In this document: positions 16,475 to 23,888 of the stretch, piece by piece | Position numbering within the stretch: the first letter of the stretch is position 1 | Layout of the letters: each line of letters begins with the position of its first letter | Assembly (NCBI GenBank): GCA_965216225.1 | Contig: CBDCFF010000006.1 | Span: 1-40,456 of the forward strand | Direction of reading: 5' to 3' | Length of the DNA: 40,456 nucleotides | Source of the DNA: 3107 sp965216225 | GTDB taxonomy: Bacteria; Pseudomonadota; Alphaproteobacteria; Rhodobacterales; Rhodobacteraceae | Made by a program: the position numbers and the translations under genes | The notes under the pieces: model-generated | Database searches by the model: none | Seen by the model: only the letters and a program-made list of their open reading frames with translations | Told to the model about the DNA's origin: nothing

Positions 16475-17134
16475 GTGGTCTTCAAGCGACGTGACAGACG
16501 CCCTGTTCTGCAAGCCATCGCGGATTTCCTTTATCCGCGCGGTGGCTGGTCACGCGCTTATCTCTATGTAAAACACCGGCTGAAACGCCTGCCCGATCCG
16601 CCGGATCGCATCGCCAGGGGTATCTTTGCGGGTGTGCTGGTCAGTTTCCTGCCCCTGTTCGGGCTGCATTTCGTGCTGGCCGCGCTGCTGGCAAAACTGA
16701 TGCGCGGAAATATGCTGGCCGCGCTGCTGGCCACGTTCATCGGCAATCCGCTGACCTTTCCCTTCATTGCCACGCTCAGCCTGAACCTTGGCCATCTCAT
16801 GCTGGGAACCGGCGCATTCGGTGCCGGCGAAGAACCGCTGGGCGCGATTTTCGCCGATGCCGCCACGGCCCTGAAACGGAATTTCGTGGCCCTGTTCACT
16901 GATGCGGATGCGGATTGGTCCCACCTTGCGGCTTTCCATGCCGAAGTGTTCCTGCCCTACCTTGTCGGTGGCTTGATTCCGGGGACAATCGCCGCTTCTG
17001 TCTGCTATTATCTTTCCGTTCCGGTCATCACGGCCTACAAGAACCGCAGGCGCGGGCGGCTCAGGGCCAAGCTGGAGGAAATCAAGGCGAAAAAAGCCGC
17101 CAAAAAGGCTGACGAAGCGAAGAAACGCGGCTAA
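16475..17134 (+). CDS. DUF2062 family membrane protein
   Basis: From GTG at 16475 the protein is 219 residues. The preferred start is supported by AAGGAAAG about 10 bp upstream and by the conserved beginning VVFKRRDRRPVLQAIADFLY; an alternative GTG at 16445 would add ten residues. The DUF2062 signature RIARGIFAGVLVSFLPLFGLHF is followed by a second hydrophobic segment and GNPLTFPFIATLSLNLGHLMLG. A third hydrophobic stretch sits near IPGTIAASVCYYLSVPVI, and the C-terminus is lysine-rich (KAKKAAKKADEAKKRG). Location is the inner membrane; function is unknown. Its place between rsh and pdxJ is conserved in Rhodobacteraceae. Confidence 0.88.
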   Translation: MVFKRRDRRPVLQAIADFLYPRGGWSRAYLYVKHRLKRLPDPPDRIARGIFAGVLVSFLPLFGLHFVLAALLAKLMRGNMLAALLATFIGNPLTFPFIATLSLNLGHLMLGTGAFGAGEEPLGAIFADAATALKRNFVALFTDADADWSHLAAFHAEVFLPYLVGGLIPGTIAASVCYYLSVPVITAYKNRRRGRLRAKLEEIKAKKAAKKADEAKKRG

Positions 17135-17165
17135 CGTTCGCCCGGAGACCTAGCGGAGAACGAAC

Positions 17166-17918
17166 ATGACCCAACCCGGTGGCAGGCTCAGGCTTGGTGT
17201 GAACATCGACCATGTGGCGACCGTCCGCAATGCCCGCGGCGGGGCTTGTCCCGACCCGCTGCGCGCCGCCCGCATTGCCGAGGAGGCAGGCGCCGACGGC
17301 ATCACCGCGCATCTGCGCGAGGACCGGCGGCATATCTCGGACGCCGACATCGACGGGCTGATGCAGATTCTGGGCATCCCGCTGAATTTTGAAATGGCGG
17401 CAACGGGGGAAATGCAGGCCATCGCGCTTCGCCACAAGCCCCGCGCCGTTTGCATCGTCCCCGAGAAGCGCGAGGAAAAGACCACCGAGGGCGGGCTGGA
17501 AGTCGCGCGAGAGGAAAACCGTCTGGCCCATTTCATCGCACCGCTGCAAGAGGCCGGCTGCCGGGTGTCGATCTTCATCACCGCCGACATGAAACAGATC
17601 GAAGCCGCCCACCGGATCGGCGCTCAGGTCGTCGAGCTGCATACCGGCGCCTACTGCGACGCCCACGCCGAAGGCCGCCCTGAAGATCGCGACCGGGAAC
17701 TGGAGGCGCTGCGCGAAATGTCCGTCCATGCCGCGTCCATGGGGCTGGAGGTCCATGCCGGCCACGGCCTGACCTATGACACGGTAAAGCCGGTCGCCGC
17801 CCTCCCCGAAGTCGCGGAACTGAATATCGGCCATTTCATCATTGGCGAGGCAATCTTCCGTGGTCTCACCCCCGCCATCCACACGATGCGCGCACTGATG
17901 GATGAGGCGCGGGCATGA
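17166..17918 (+). CDS. pdxJ: Pyridoxine 5'-phosphate synthase
   Basis: Condenses 3-amino-2-oxopropyl phosphate (from PdxA) with 1-deoxyxylulose 5-phosphate to make pyridoxine phosphate. A 250-residue TIM barrel with RLGVNIDHVATVRNAR, DGITAHLREDRRHI, LNFEMAATGEM, IVPEKREEKTTEGGL, the HTGAY segment, HAGHGLTYDTV and LNIGHFIIGEAIF, which together hold the catalytic His/Glu and phosphate-binding residues. GGAG precedes the ATG. It is followed 26 bp later by acpS, as in many proteobacteria. Confidence 0.96.
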   Translation: MTQPGGRLRLGVNIDHVATVRNARGGACPDPLRAARIAEEAGADGITAHLREDRRHISDADIDGLMQILGIPLNFEMAATGEMQAIALRHKPRAVCIVPEKREEKTTEGGLEVAREENRLAHFIAPLQEAGCRVSIFITADMKQIEAAHRIGAQVVELHTGAYCDAHAEGRPEDRDRELEALREMSVHAASMGLEVHAGHGLTYDTVKPVAALPEVAELNIGHFIIGEAIFRGLTPAIHTMRALMDEARA

Positions 17919-17944
17919 CCGGGACGGCGATTGCGGAGTTCTGA

Positions 17945-18436
17945 ATGATCCTCGGCATCGGCACCGATCTGGCGAACATCGAACGGATTCAGGGCACTCT
18001 GGACCGGTTCGGCGACCGCTTCCGCAACCGCGTCTTTACCGAAACCGAACAGCGCAAGGCCGAACGCCGCGCCGATACCGCAGGCACCTACGCCAGACGC
18101 TGGGCCGCGAAAGAGGCGTGCTCCAAGGCGCTTGGCGCCGGGCTGCGCATGGGGATCGGCTGGAAGGACATGGCCGTCAGCAACCTGCGCAGCGGTCAGC
18201 CGGTCATGCACGTCACCGGCTGGGCGGCGGCGCGGCTGGCGGCAATGACCCCGACGGAACATGAGGCGGTCATTCACGTCTCGCTGACCGACGATCACCC
18301 GTGGGCGCAGGCTTTCGTGGTGATCGAGGCGCGTCCGGGCGCGTCCGGGCATGGGACGACGGACCGGGCGGCGTCCGCAGATACCCCCGCCCCCGCCATC
18401 ATGCCGCAGATACCCCCGATTTTCCGGGGGCACTGA
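17945..18436 (+). CDS. acpS: Holo-[acyl-carrier-protein] synthase with an aberrant C-terminal tail
   Basis: Transfers 4'-phosphopantetheine from CoA to the serine of apo-ACP. Mg-binding Asp8 (GIGTDLANIERI) and Glu57 (RRWAAKEACSKALG) are intact, and the domain ends at about residue 131 (AQAFVVIEARP). Most homologues stop within a few residues of this point. Here the frame continues about 30 residues through repeated sequence (GCAGATACCCCC twice) until 33 bp before the CRISPR array. The tail has no family similarity, so I infer that arrival of the CRISPR/TnpB island replaced the native stop codon. The enzymatic core looks functional. Confidence 0.93.
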   Translation: MILGIGTDLANIERIQGTLDRFGDRFRNRVFTETEQRKAERRADTAGTYARRWAAKEACSKALGAGLRMGIGWKDMAVSNLRSGQPVMHVTGWAAARLAAMTPTEHEAVIHVSLTDDHPWAQAFVVIEARPGASGHGTTDRAASADTPAPAIMPQIPPIFRGH

Positions 18437-18468
18437 ACAACGTGCCGCGCCTTGTCATCCCCTTATCT

Positions 18469-19099
18469 GTAGCAGTCTCCGCCGGTTTCCGGGGGTTCCG
18501 CACCAATGCGATGCGCAGCGTGATTGCCGCCGAGGTAGCAGTCTCCGCCGGTTTCCGGGGGTTCCGCACCACGAATGTTCAGCCAGTCGAAGGCATGGAC
18601 GTAGCAGTCTCCGCCGGTTTCCGGGGGTTCCGCACCCCCGGCGATTTCAGCGCTCATCCAGGCGCTGTAGCAGTCTCCGCCGGTTTCCGGGGGTTCCGCA
18701 CCCCAATGGGTGCATGACCTGTCCCCCTACTATGTAGCAGTCTCCGCCGGTTTCCGGGGGTTCCGCACCACGAATGTTCAGCCAGTCGAAGGCATGGACG
18801 TAGCAGTCTCCGCCGGTTTCCGGGGGTTCCGCACCCCCGGCGATTTCAGCGCTCATCCAGGCGCTGTAGCAGTCTCCGCCGGTTTCCGGGGGTTCCGCAC
18901 CCCAATGGGTGCATGACCTGTCCCCCTACTATGTAGCAGTCTCCGCCGGTTTCCGGGGGTTCCGCACCTTACGCCCCCTGTGGATGTGGTCATCTTTGCA
19001 GCAGTCTCCGCCGGTTTCCGGGGGTTCCGCACCCCTCAGCGTGCCGTCACACGCTGGACATCATCAGCAGTCTCCGCCGGTTTCCGGGGGTTCCGCACC
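18469..19099 (-). CRISPR. CRISPR array, ten 36-bp repeats, nine spacers, next to a TnpB-like gene
   Basis: Repeats start at 18469, 18535, 18601, 18667, 18734, 18800, 18866, 18933, 18998 and 19064, each 36 bp (plus strand: begins GTAGCAGTCTCCGCC, ends GGGGTTCCGCACC). Only the first two bases vary, in the last two copies (GC, TC instead of GT). Spacers are 29-31 bp. Spacers 2, 3 and 4 recur exactly as 5, 6 and 7, a 199-bp tandem duplication, leaving six distinct spacers. A CCGGAAACCGG hairpin lies in the repeat. The array starts 17 bp beyond the tnpB-like stop codon. The strand given assumes co-direction with that gene and is not proven. No cas1/cas2 is in the window. Confidence 0.93.
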
Positions 19100-19174
19100 C
19101 CCCCACCACTCTGGTATCAGCCTGAAACGGCAACGGAATTCCCCTTTTTACCATTGGATTTTTCAGGATTCCGC

Positions 19175-19187
19175 AGCGCGGAACCCC
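19175..19187 (-). ncRNA. Candidate anti-repeat within the 3' end of the TnpB-like gene
   Basis: On the minus strand this reads GGGGTTCCGCGCT. It can pair without gaps to the first 13 nt of the array repeat read on the same strand (GGTGCGGAACCCC): 11 Watson-Crick and 2 wobble pairs. TnpB guide RNAs (omegaRNAs) overlap the 3' end of tnpB, so a tracr-like anti-repeat at this spot, 76 nt before the first repeat, is where one would expect it. A chance match in GC-rich DNA is possible. Confidence 0.45.
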
Positions 19188-20045
19188 TCATGATTCTCGT
19201 TTCAACGGGGGATGGTTTCCCCTCCACGAGCTTTGACGCCGTGCTCCGGCGCAGTATCTCTTTCGCAGCATTCACGTCCGCGTGGTCCGCGTGGCCGCAT
19301 GTGGTGCAGACGAATCGCGCTTGGCTCTTGCGCGACTGTCTGTCCACGGCTCCGCATTGCGCGCAAGTCTGCGAGGTATATGCGGGATCGACCGGGATCA
19401 GTTCGCCCCCCCTTTCGTTCAGCTTGTATTTCAGTTGCGTTGCAAAGATGCCCCATCCCTGATGGAGGATGTATCTGTTCAACCCGGCCTTCTGGCGCAC
19501 GTTGCGCCCCGGTTCCTCGACGGTGCCCTTCGCGCTGCGGGTCATGTTTTTGATCTTCAGCTTTTCGATTCCCACATGGCCGAACTCTCTGGCCAGATCG
19601 AGGGACCACTGATGAAGCATGTGCTTGCGGATGCGGGCGATCCTGCCGCTGATCTTCGCCATCCGGGCGCGGGCCTTCTCACGCCGCTTCGAATTCTTCT
19701 CTCCGCGCTTCGCGCCGATGCGCCGCGAAAGCACCTTCTGCGCCTGTTTCCTGCGGCGTTCGAGCTTTTGAAGCGCATCCTGCGGAAGCGACCGCTGATC
19801 GCCCGTGCTCAGCGTGATCGTATTGGCGACGCCTCTGTCGATGCCGACCGCACCCTGGCGCGGCTCTGCCGGAATCTCATGCGCGATTTCCAGACCGAAG
19901 GAAATGTGCCAGCCATCCGGCGCAAGGCTGACCGTGGCCGTACAGAGCTTGCCGCGAAGCGGGCGGTGATCGCGGTATCTGACCCAGCCGATTTTCGGCA
20001 GCTTCACCTCGGACCAGTTGCGATTGAGCTTGCGGGTCTGGACCT

Positions 20046-20054
20046 CACGCCCCC
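20046..20054. repeat. IS256 target-site duplication, left copy
   Basis: CACGCCCCC, identical to 22604-22612. It marks the exact insertion point in the TnpB-like gene. Confidence 0.92.
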
Positions 20055-20149
20055 GAGTTATAGCCGAAAGTTGGTTATGGCGCTGATTGGCGGCCTATCA
20101 TGGCGTTGTTCACGCGGCGCAATTCTCAGCAGAGAAAAGGATATGCCAC

Positions 20150-20512
20150 CTGACGAAGTCTACCATCACGCCGTTGCCCGGTCCATCGGGATTTTCGTCT
20201 GACCCGCTGACCGACATCCTGCAAACCGGCGCGCGCCAACTGCTCAAACAGGCGGTGGAAGCGGAATTGGCCACGCTCCTCGCCGCCCATGCCCGCGAGG
20301 TGACGGACGATGGCCGTGCGCGGCTGGTGCGCCATGGTCATCTGCCCGAGCGCGAGGTTATGACCGGCATCGGCCCGATAGCAGTGAAGGCGCCGCGGGT
20401 GCGGGACCGGGGCAATATGGACGAAAAGATCCGTTTCGCCTCGTCGATCCTGCCGCCCTGGCTGCGCAAGACCAGATCGATTGAGGAACTGCTGCCGTGG
20501 CTCTATCTCAAG
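20150..20512 (+). pseudogene. IS256-family transposase, 5' part
   Basis: The N-terminal third of a mutator-type (IS256) transposase: TKSTITPLPGPSGFSSDPLTD, ARQLLKQAVEAELATLLAAHA, RHGHLPEREVMTGIGPIAVKAPRVRDRG, FASSILPPWLRKTRSIEELLPWLYLK. The frame has no good ATG. The family usually starts MTKS, and here the codon at 20150 is CTG, with AAAGGA about 9 bp upstream. The sequence breaks at 20512, where the IS110 element begins, and resumes at 21665 as GISTGDFQEA. Confidence 0.88.
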
Positions 20513-20525
20513 ATATCTGTCTTGG

Positions 20526-21441
20526 TCAAGGTTTGATTTTGGACCACTGGCGGTTTTCGCGGATCAAGGTATTTGCGAGGATGATGAGCTTGCGCATGAT
20601 TGCCACAAGAGCGACCTTGGCTTTCTTGCCCTTTTGACGCAAAGCCTTGTAGACGCAGGTGAGTTGGGAATTGCAGCGCGCTGCGACGAGGGCGGGCATG
20701 TAGAGCGCCTGGCGAAGCCCGGCTCGTCCGCCTCCGATTTTCGCTCTGGCTGTCCATTTGCCGGACTTGCGCACGAAGGGAGCCAGGCCCGCAAGCGCGG
20801 CGGCCTGCTTGGGCGTCAAGGTTCCGATCTCCGGCATTTCGATGAGTATTGCGACGGCAGGGGATCGACCGCAGGATCTCGAACTGTCCGGCAAGCTTTG
20901 CATCCTCGCGGATACGCTTCTTCAACCCGGCATCGAGTTGGGCAAGTTGCTTTGCAATCTGGCGCATCCTGGTTTTCAGTTGCGCCTTGACGAGTGTGTT
21001 GCGCGCACCGCAGAGCCGGTTCCGGCAGGCAGTCTGGTCCTTGATGAGAGCGCTCCGGGCGACATGCACCTCCCGCAGATCGTTCATGGGTTCATCGCGC
21101 AACGGTGAAGCCTTCAGGTCAAGCATCGCCCCCATGCGGGCCAGCAGTTCCGCATCGATCCGGTCAGTTTTGGCGGACTGGCCGACCGCTTCGGCGAAGC
21201 GGCGGGCGCGTTTGGGGTTCACCTTGACCATGGCGTGAGCCGTCTTTGAAAGGCGGGCCTCCAGATCGCGATGATAGCGTCCTGCAGGCTCGTAGACGAC
21301 GCGGCAGCACTGCGGGCCGATCCGGTTCTTCAGCGTCTTCAGTCCTGTCCGGTCGTTGGTGAAGCGTTTCGCCTTGCCATCGCTCAGGCGATGGGTGTCG
21401 AGATGATCTTTCGAGATGTCGATGCCGATGGTATCATTCAT
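20526..21441 (-). pseudogene. IS110-family transposase (DEDD/serine recombinase) with a frameshift
   Basis: Starts MNDTIGIDISKDHLDTHRLS at 21441. The N-terminal RuvC-like DEDD domain has Asp in GIDISK, Glu in VVYEPAGRYHRDLE, and the KTDRIDAELLARMG pair. After GQFEILRSIP the frame changes near 20865 and continues as AVAILIEMPEIGTLTPKQA, then LAGLAPFVRKSGKWTARAKIGGGRAGLRQALY, the Tnp20 domain with the catalytic-serine region. A few residues (the usual GVGP-type turn) are missing at the shift, so a small deletion rather than programmed frameshifting is likely. The transposase is probably inactive. Confidence 0.88.
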
Positions 21442-21664
21442 GACCTTTTCGTCTCCCGTTCTTGTCATACGAGGCAGGGGTGTTCCCTCCTCCACTATCT
21501 GTTCGGGTTCATCGAAAGGGCGGGGGTGATCCATCTTGAGAACGGTCCTCAAAGACCAGGGCATCATCGATCCATCCCCCGCCACCCCTCGGGCCGCTGC
21601 AGCGGCCCGAGGGGTGGCATCCGTATCGCACGGATACGAATGCCTGGGAAATCCAATAGACAAG
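21442..21664 (-). ncRNA. IS110 non-coding left end, probable bridge-RNA region with a 38-bp perfect palindrome
   Basis: IS110-group elements encode a bridge RNA in the non-coding end upstream of the transposase. Here that end is 223 bp and contains a perfect 38-bp palindrome at 21581-21618 (arms GCCACCCCTCGGGCCGCTG, PstI-like centre CTGCAG), able to form a very strong stem. The minus strand also carries GAACGGTCCTC-like sequence around 21538-21550. I can show the palindrome but not the guide loops. Confidence 0.55.
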
Positions 21665-22572
21665 GGCATTTCCACGGGCGACTTTCAGGAGGCTCCTGGG
21701 GCGCTGTTGGGGCCGAACGCGGCAGGGCTTTCATCGAGCACCATCTCGCGATTGAAAGCGGACTGGGGGGCGGAGTATGAACGCTGGCAGCGCCGCGATC
21801 TCAGTGCCCGGCGTTTCGTCTATGTCCGGGCCGATGGTGTCTATTTCCAACCGCGCATGGAAGAGCAGAAACAATGCGTTCTGGTGCTGATCGGCGCGGA
21901 TGAGTGGGGCCGCAAGGAGGTTCCGGGCCTCACCGAAGCAGGCAGTCGGCTACCGTGAAAGCACGCAGAGTTGGCGCGAGTTGCTGCTCGATCTCAAGCG
22001 TCGCGGGCTGTCCCACGCCCCCGATCTGGCCATTGGCGACGGTGCCCCAAGGGTTACGGGGGTTCCGGGCGGCGCTGCGCGAAGTCTTCGGCAGCACCCG
22101 GGAACAACGGTGTTGGGTTCACAAGACCGGAAACGTTCTCAACGCCATGCCCAAATCGGTGCAGGCCAAAGCCAAGGGCCACCTGCATGATATCTGGCAG
22201 GCGGAAACGAAGACCGAAGCCGGGGCCGCCTTCGATTTCTTCGTGGAAACCTGTGGCGCGAAATATGACAAGGCGGTTGGGAAACTGACCAAAGACCGGG
22301 CTGTGCTGCTCTCCTTCTACGGCTTCCCTGCTGAGCACTGGAAGCACATCCGAACCACGAACCCGATCGAGAGCACCTTCGCCACCGTCCGCCACCGCAC
22401 CGGCAAAACAAAAGGCTGCCTGAGCCGCAAGACCGGGTTGGCCATGGCATTCAAGCTGATGATGTCAGCGCAGGCCAAGTGGCGAAAGCTCGACGGCGCC
22501 AACCGCATGCCAGAGATCATTGAAGGGGTTGAGTTCAGAGACGGGATCAAGCAAATTCACCACGCCGCATGA
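21665..22572 (+). pseudogene. IS256-family transposase, 3' part, with two frameshifts
   Basis: Continues from 20512: GISTGDFQEAPGALLGPNAAGLSSSTISRLKADW, with the first DDE Asp in FVYVRADGVYF. The frame shifts near 21945 (TEAG to VGYRESTQSWRELLLDLKRRG), leads to the second Asp in LAIGDGA, and shifts again near 22050. It then continues as GFRAALREVFGSTREQRCWVHKTGNVLN and ends with NPIESTFATVRHRTGKTKG (catalytic Glu) and a stop at 22572. The protein cannot be made in one piece. Confidence 0.88.
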
Positions 22573-22603
22573 TCACACCATCAACAACTTTCGGGCATAG
22601 CTC

Positions 22604-22612
22604 CACGCCCCC
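22604..22612. repeat. IS256 target-site duplication, right copy
   Basis: CACGCCCCC, the partner of 20046-20054. It lies just outside the right inverted repeat. Confidence 0.92.
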
Positions 22613-22964
22613 TGAACCGGAAAGTGTCGTTCCGGCCTTTCTTTCGGGGGGACGGATACAGGGCAATACCCCTGAACCAGTTCTGGAACGCCTGATCGAG
22701 ATCGCGGAGCACATATTCCTGACATTGTTGAGAGACCGCCCTGATCCAGTCGCATTCGGCGCGAAGGTCCGTCAACTCGCGGCGCTGACTGAATTTGCTG
22801 ATATTCTTCCCTGTGCGGGCCCTGAAATTGCGCCAGTGATCCCGGCGCTGCTCGCGCGCGATGTTGTAGATCAGGCGGCACACCCCGGCGAACTGCTCGA
22901 ACGTCTGTTCCTGTTCGGGCGTCGGGCGGAGTTTGTAGCGATAGCCGCGATTGATCGTGTCCAT
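22604..22964 (-). pseudogene. TnpB-like RuvC nuclease (candidate type V-U effector), N-terminal part
   Basis: Starts MDTINRGYRYKLRPTPEQEQ at 22964. It contains the N-terminal helical/WED-type region of TnpB (FEQFAGVCRLIYNIAREQRRDHW, then WIRAVSQQCQEYVLRDLDQAFQNWFRG) and ends in NDTFRFRGR at the target duplication. Reading 22964-22604 and then 20045-19117 gives 361 + 929 = 1290 bp, exactly 430 codons with a stop only at the end. The gene was therefore intact when IS256 landed. The 147 bp up to lepB (divergent) would hold its promoter; none is obvious. As it stands, the frame runs three residues into the IS and stops. Confidence 0.88.
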
Positions 22965-23111
22965 GCCCGGATCGTATTCCGCGATCCGGGGGAAGGCAAC
23001 ATGAGACCGAAGCAGGGGCGGCAGGCGGCGGGCGGCACACGCAAGGGTGGGTTGACTCCCCGCCGTGCGCGCAGCATGAAACGCTCGGGCAGGAACCGGA
23101 AAGGGAACCCG

Positions 23112-23888
23112 ATGCGAGAAGAGACCGCAAGCAGGGGCGACGGGATCGTCGAGACCTTCAAGACGATCATCTGGGCGCTGATCATCGCCGGCGTCTTCCG
23201 CATATTGTTCTTTCAGCCGTTCTGGATTCCGTCCGGCTCCATGAAAGACACGCTCCTGATCGGGGATTTCCTGTTCGTGAACAAGATGGCCTATGGCTAT
23301 TCGCGCTATTCCTGCCCGTTCGCGCTCTGCCCGTTCTCCGGCCGCATCCTGGATCGCGAACCGGAACGCGGCGATGTCATCGTCTTTCGCCATCCCTCCA
23401 ACGGTCAGGATTACATCAAGCGCCTGATCGGACTGCCGGGGGACAGCGTGCAGGTCAGCGGCGGGCAGATCGTCCTGAACGGCCGGCCCGTGCCGCAGGA
23501 ACCGGCGGGCGACTTCATCGAAATCCACGCGCCCCAGGGGTCCGCGCGCACCTACCCGGAGTGCAGAAACCGGATCACCAATCCGTGCATCAAGGAACGC
23601 AGCCTTGAAACGCTGCCCGAAGGCGTAACCCATGATGTGCTGAATATCGGCAACCGGCAGATGGACGACACCGGCGTCTACAGGGTGCCGGAGGGGCAGT
23701 ATTTCTTTATGGGCGACAACCGCGACAACTCTACCGACAGCCGCGTGCCGCAACCGCGCGGCGTCGGCTTCGTGCCCCATGAAAACCTGATTGGCCGGGC
23801 GGACCGGGTCGTGTTCTCTTCGGCCGGACGGTCGATGTTCTTCTTCTGGACCTGGCGCGGCGATCGTTTCTTCAAGGCGATCGAGTGA
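23112..23888 (+). CDS. lepB: Signal peptidase I
   Basis: Cleaves signal peptides of Sec and Tat substrates at the outer face of the inner membrane. From ATG at 23112 the protein is 258 residues. One N-terminal membrane helix (TIIWALIIAGVFRILFF) is followed by the catalytic Ser43 (IPSGSM), Lys103 (DYIKRLIGLPGD), the YFFMGDNRDNSTDSR box and a C-terminal WTWRGDRFFKAIE. I chose this start over the much longer open frame because homologues begin about here and AAAGGGAA lies 8 bp upstream. The region upstream belongs to the TnpB-like gene on the other strand. lepB overlaps rnc by 4 bp. Confidence 0.95.
   Translation: MREETASRGDGIVETFKTIIWALIIAGVFRILFFQPFWIPSGSMKDTLLIGDFLFVNKMAYGYSRYSCPFALCPFSGRILDREPERGDVIVFRHPSNGQDYIKRLIGLPGDSVQVSGGQIVLNGRPVPQEPAGDFIEIHAPQGSARTYPECRNRITNPCIKERSLETLPEGVTHDVLNIGNRQMDDTGVYRVPEGQYFFMGDNRDNSTDSRVPQPRGVGFVPHENLIGRADRVVFSSAGRSMFFFWTWRGDRFFKAIE

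Larger units (their letters stand above)
19117..20054 (-). pseudogene. TnpB-like RuvC nuclease (candidate type V-U effector), C-terminal part
   Basis: This segment carries the nuclease half of a TnpB-family RNA-guided enzyme. Numbered on the restored 429-residue protein: RuvC-I Asp190 (GAVGIDRGVANT), RuvC-II Glu281 (HVGIEKLKIKNMTR), a zinc ribbon with CxxC pairs at 348/351 and 367/370 (TCAQCG, VCTTCG), and RuvC-III Asp377 (HADVNAAKEIL). All catalytic residues are present. The frame enters from the IS256 target duplication (20046-20054) as GREVQTRKLNRNWSEVKLPKIGWVRYR. The N-terminal part is at 22604-22964. A shorter protein starting at GTG 20007 is possible but would lack the target-recognition half. 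No TnpA or IS605 ends are seen, and a CRISPR array follows directly, which separates it from an ordinary IS. Confidence 0.88.
20513..21664 (-). mobile_element. IS110-family insertion sequence inside the IS256 transposase
   Basis: 1152 bp inserted between the WLYLK and GISTGDFQEA codons of the IS256 transposase. CAAG is present at both junctions (20509-20512 and 21661-21664), consistent with the short shared core of IS110 elements rather than a target duplication. The transposase gene is on the minus strand. The 223-bp non-coding end lies upstream of it (21442-21664), the IS110-group layout. There are no terminal inverted repeats of IS256 type. This is the youngest event of the nested set. Confidence 0.88.
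20055..22603 (+). mobile_element. IS256-family insertion sequence splitting the TnpB-like gene (itself interrupted by IS110)
   Basis: Terminal inverted repeats are GAGTTATAGCCGAAAGTTG at 20055-20073 and, at 22585-22603 read inward, GAGCTATGCCCGAAAGTTG (17 of 19 identical). The element is flanked by perfect 9-bp duplications CACGCCCCC at 20046-20054 and 22604-22612. Without the 1152-bp IS110 insertion it is 1397 bp, normal for the family. Its transposase is on the plus strand and is broken by IS110 and by two frameshifts, so the element is not autonomous. Removing it plus one duplication restores the host gene in frame. Confidence 0.93.

Noticed and set aside
18413..18430. Rho-independent terminator after acpS
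   Set aside because: There is a GC-rich hairpin (CCCCCGATTTTCCGGGGG) but no following T-run, and it lies within the extended acpS frame.
18463..18916. Small repetitive proteins with repeated AVSAGFRGFRT or AEPPETGGDCY units
   Set aside because: These are translations of the CRISPR repeats. The 66-67-bp period, unique spacers and lack of start signals argue for an array, not a repeat protein.
18505..19063. Spacers matching the nested IS elements (self-targeting)
   Set aside because: By eye no spacer matches the IS256 or IS110 sequence or other parts of the window. A proper search was not possible.
19117..20007. Reading the TnpB-like segment as an ordinary intact IS605-type TnpB
   Set aside because: It lacks the N-terminal half, which lies beyond the IS256 element with an exact target duplication. 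No TnpA or IS605 ends are seen, and a CRISPR array replaces the right end.
22569..23111. Long N-terminal extension of the lepB frame
   Set aside because: The extension runs antisense through the TnpB-like N-terminal part. LepB homologues begin near 23112, where a ribosome-binding site is present.
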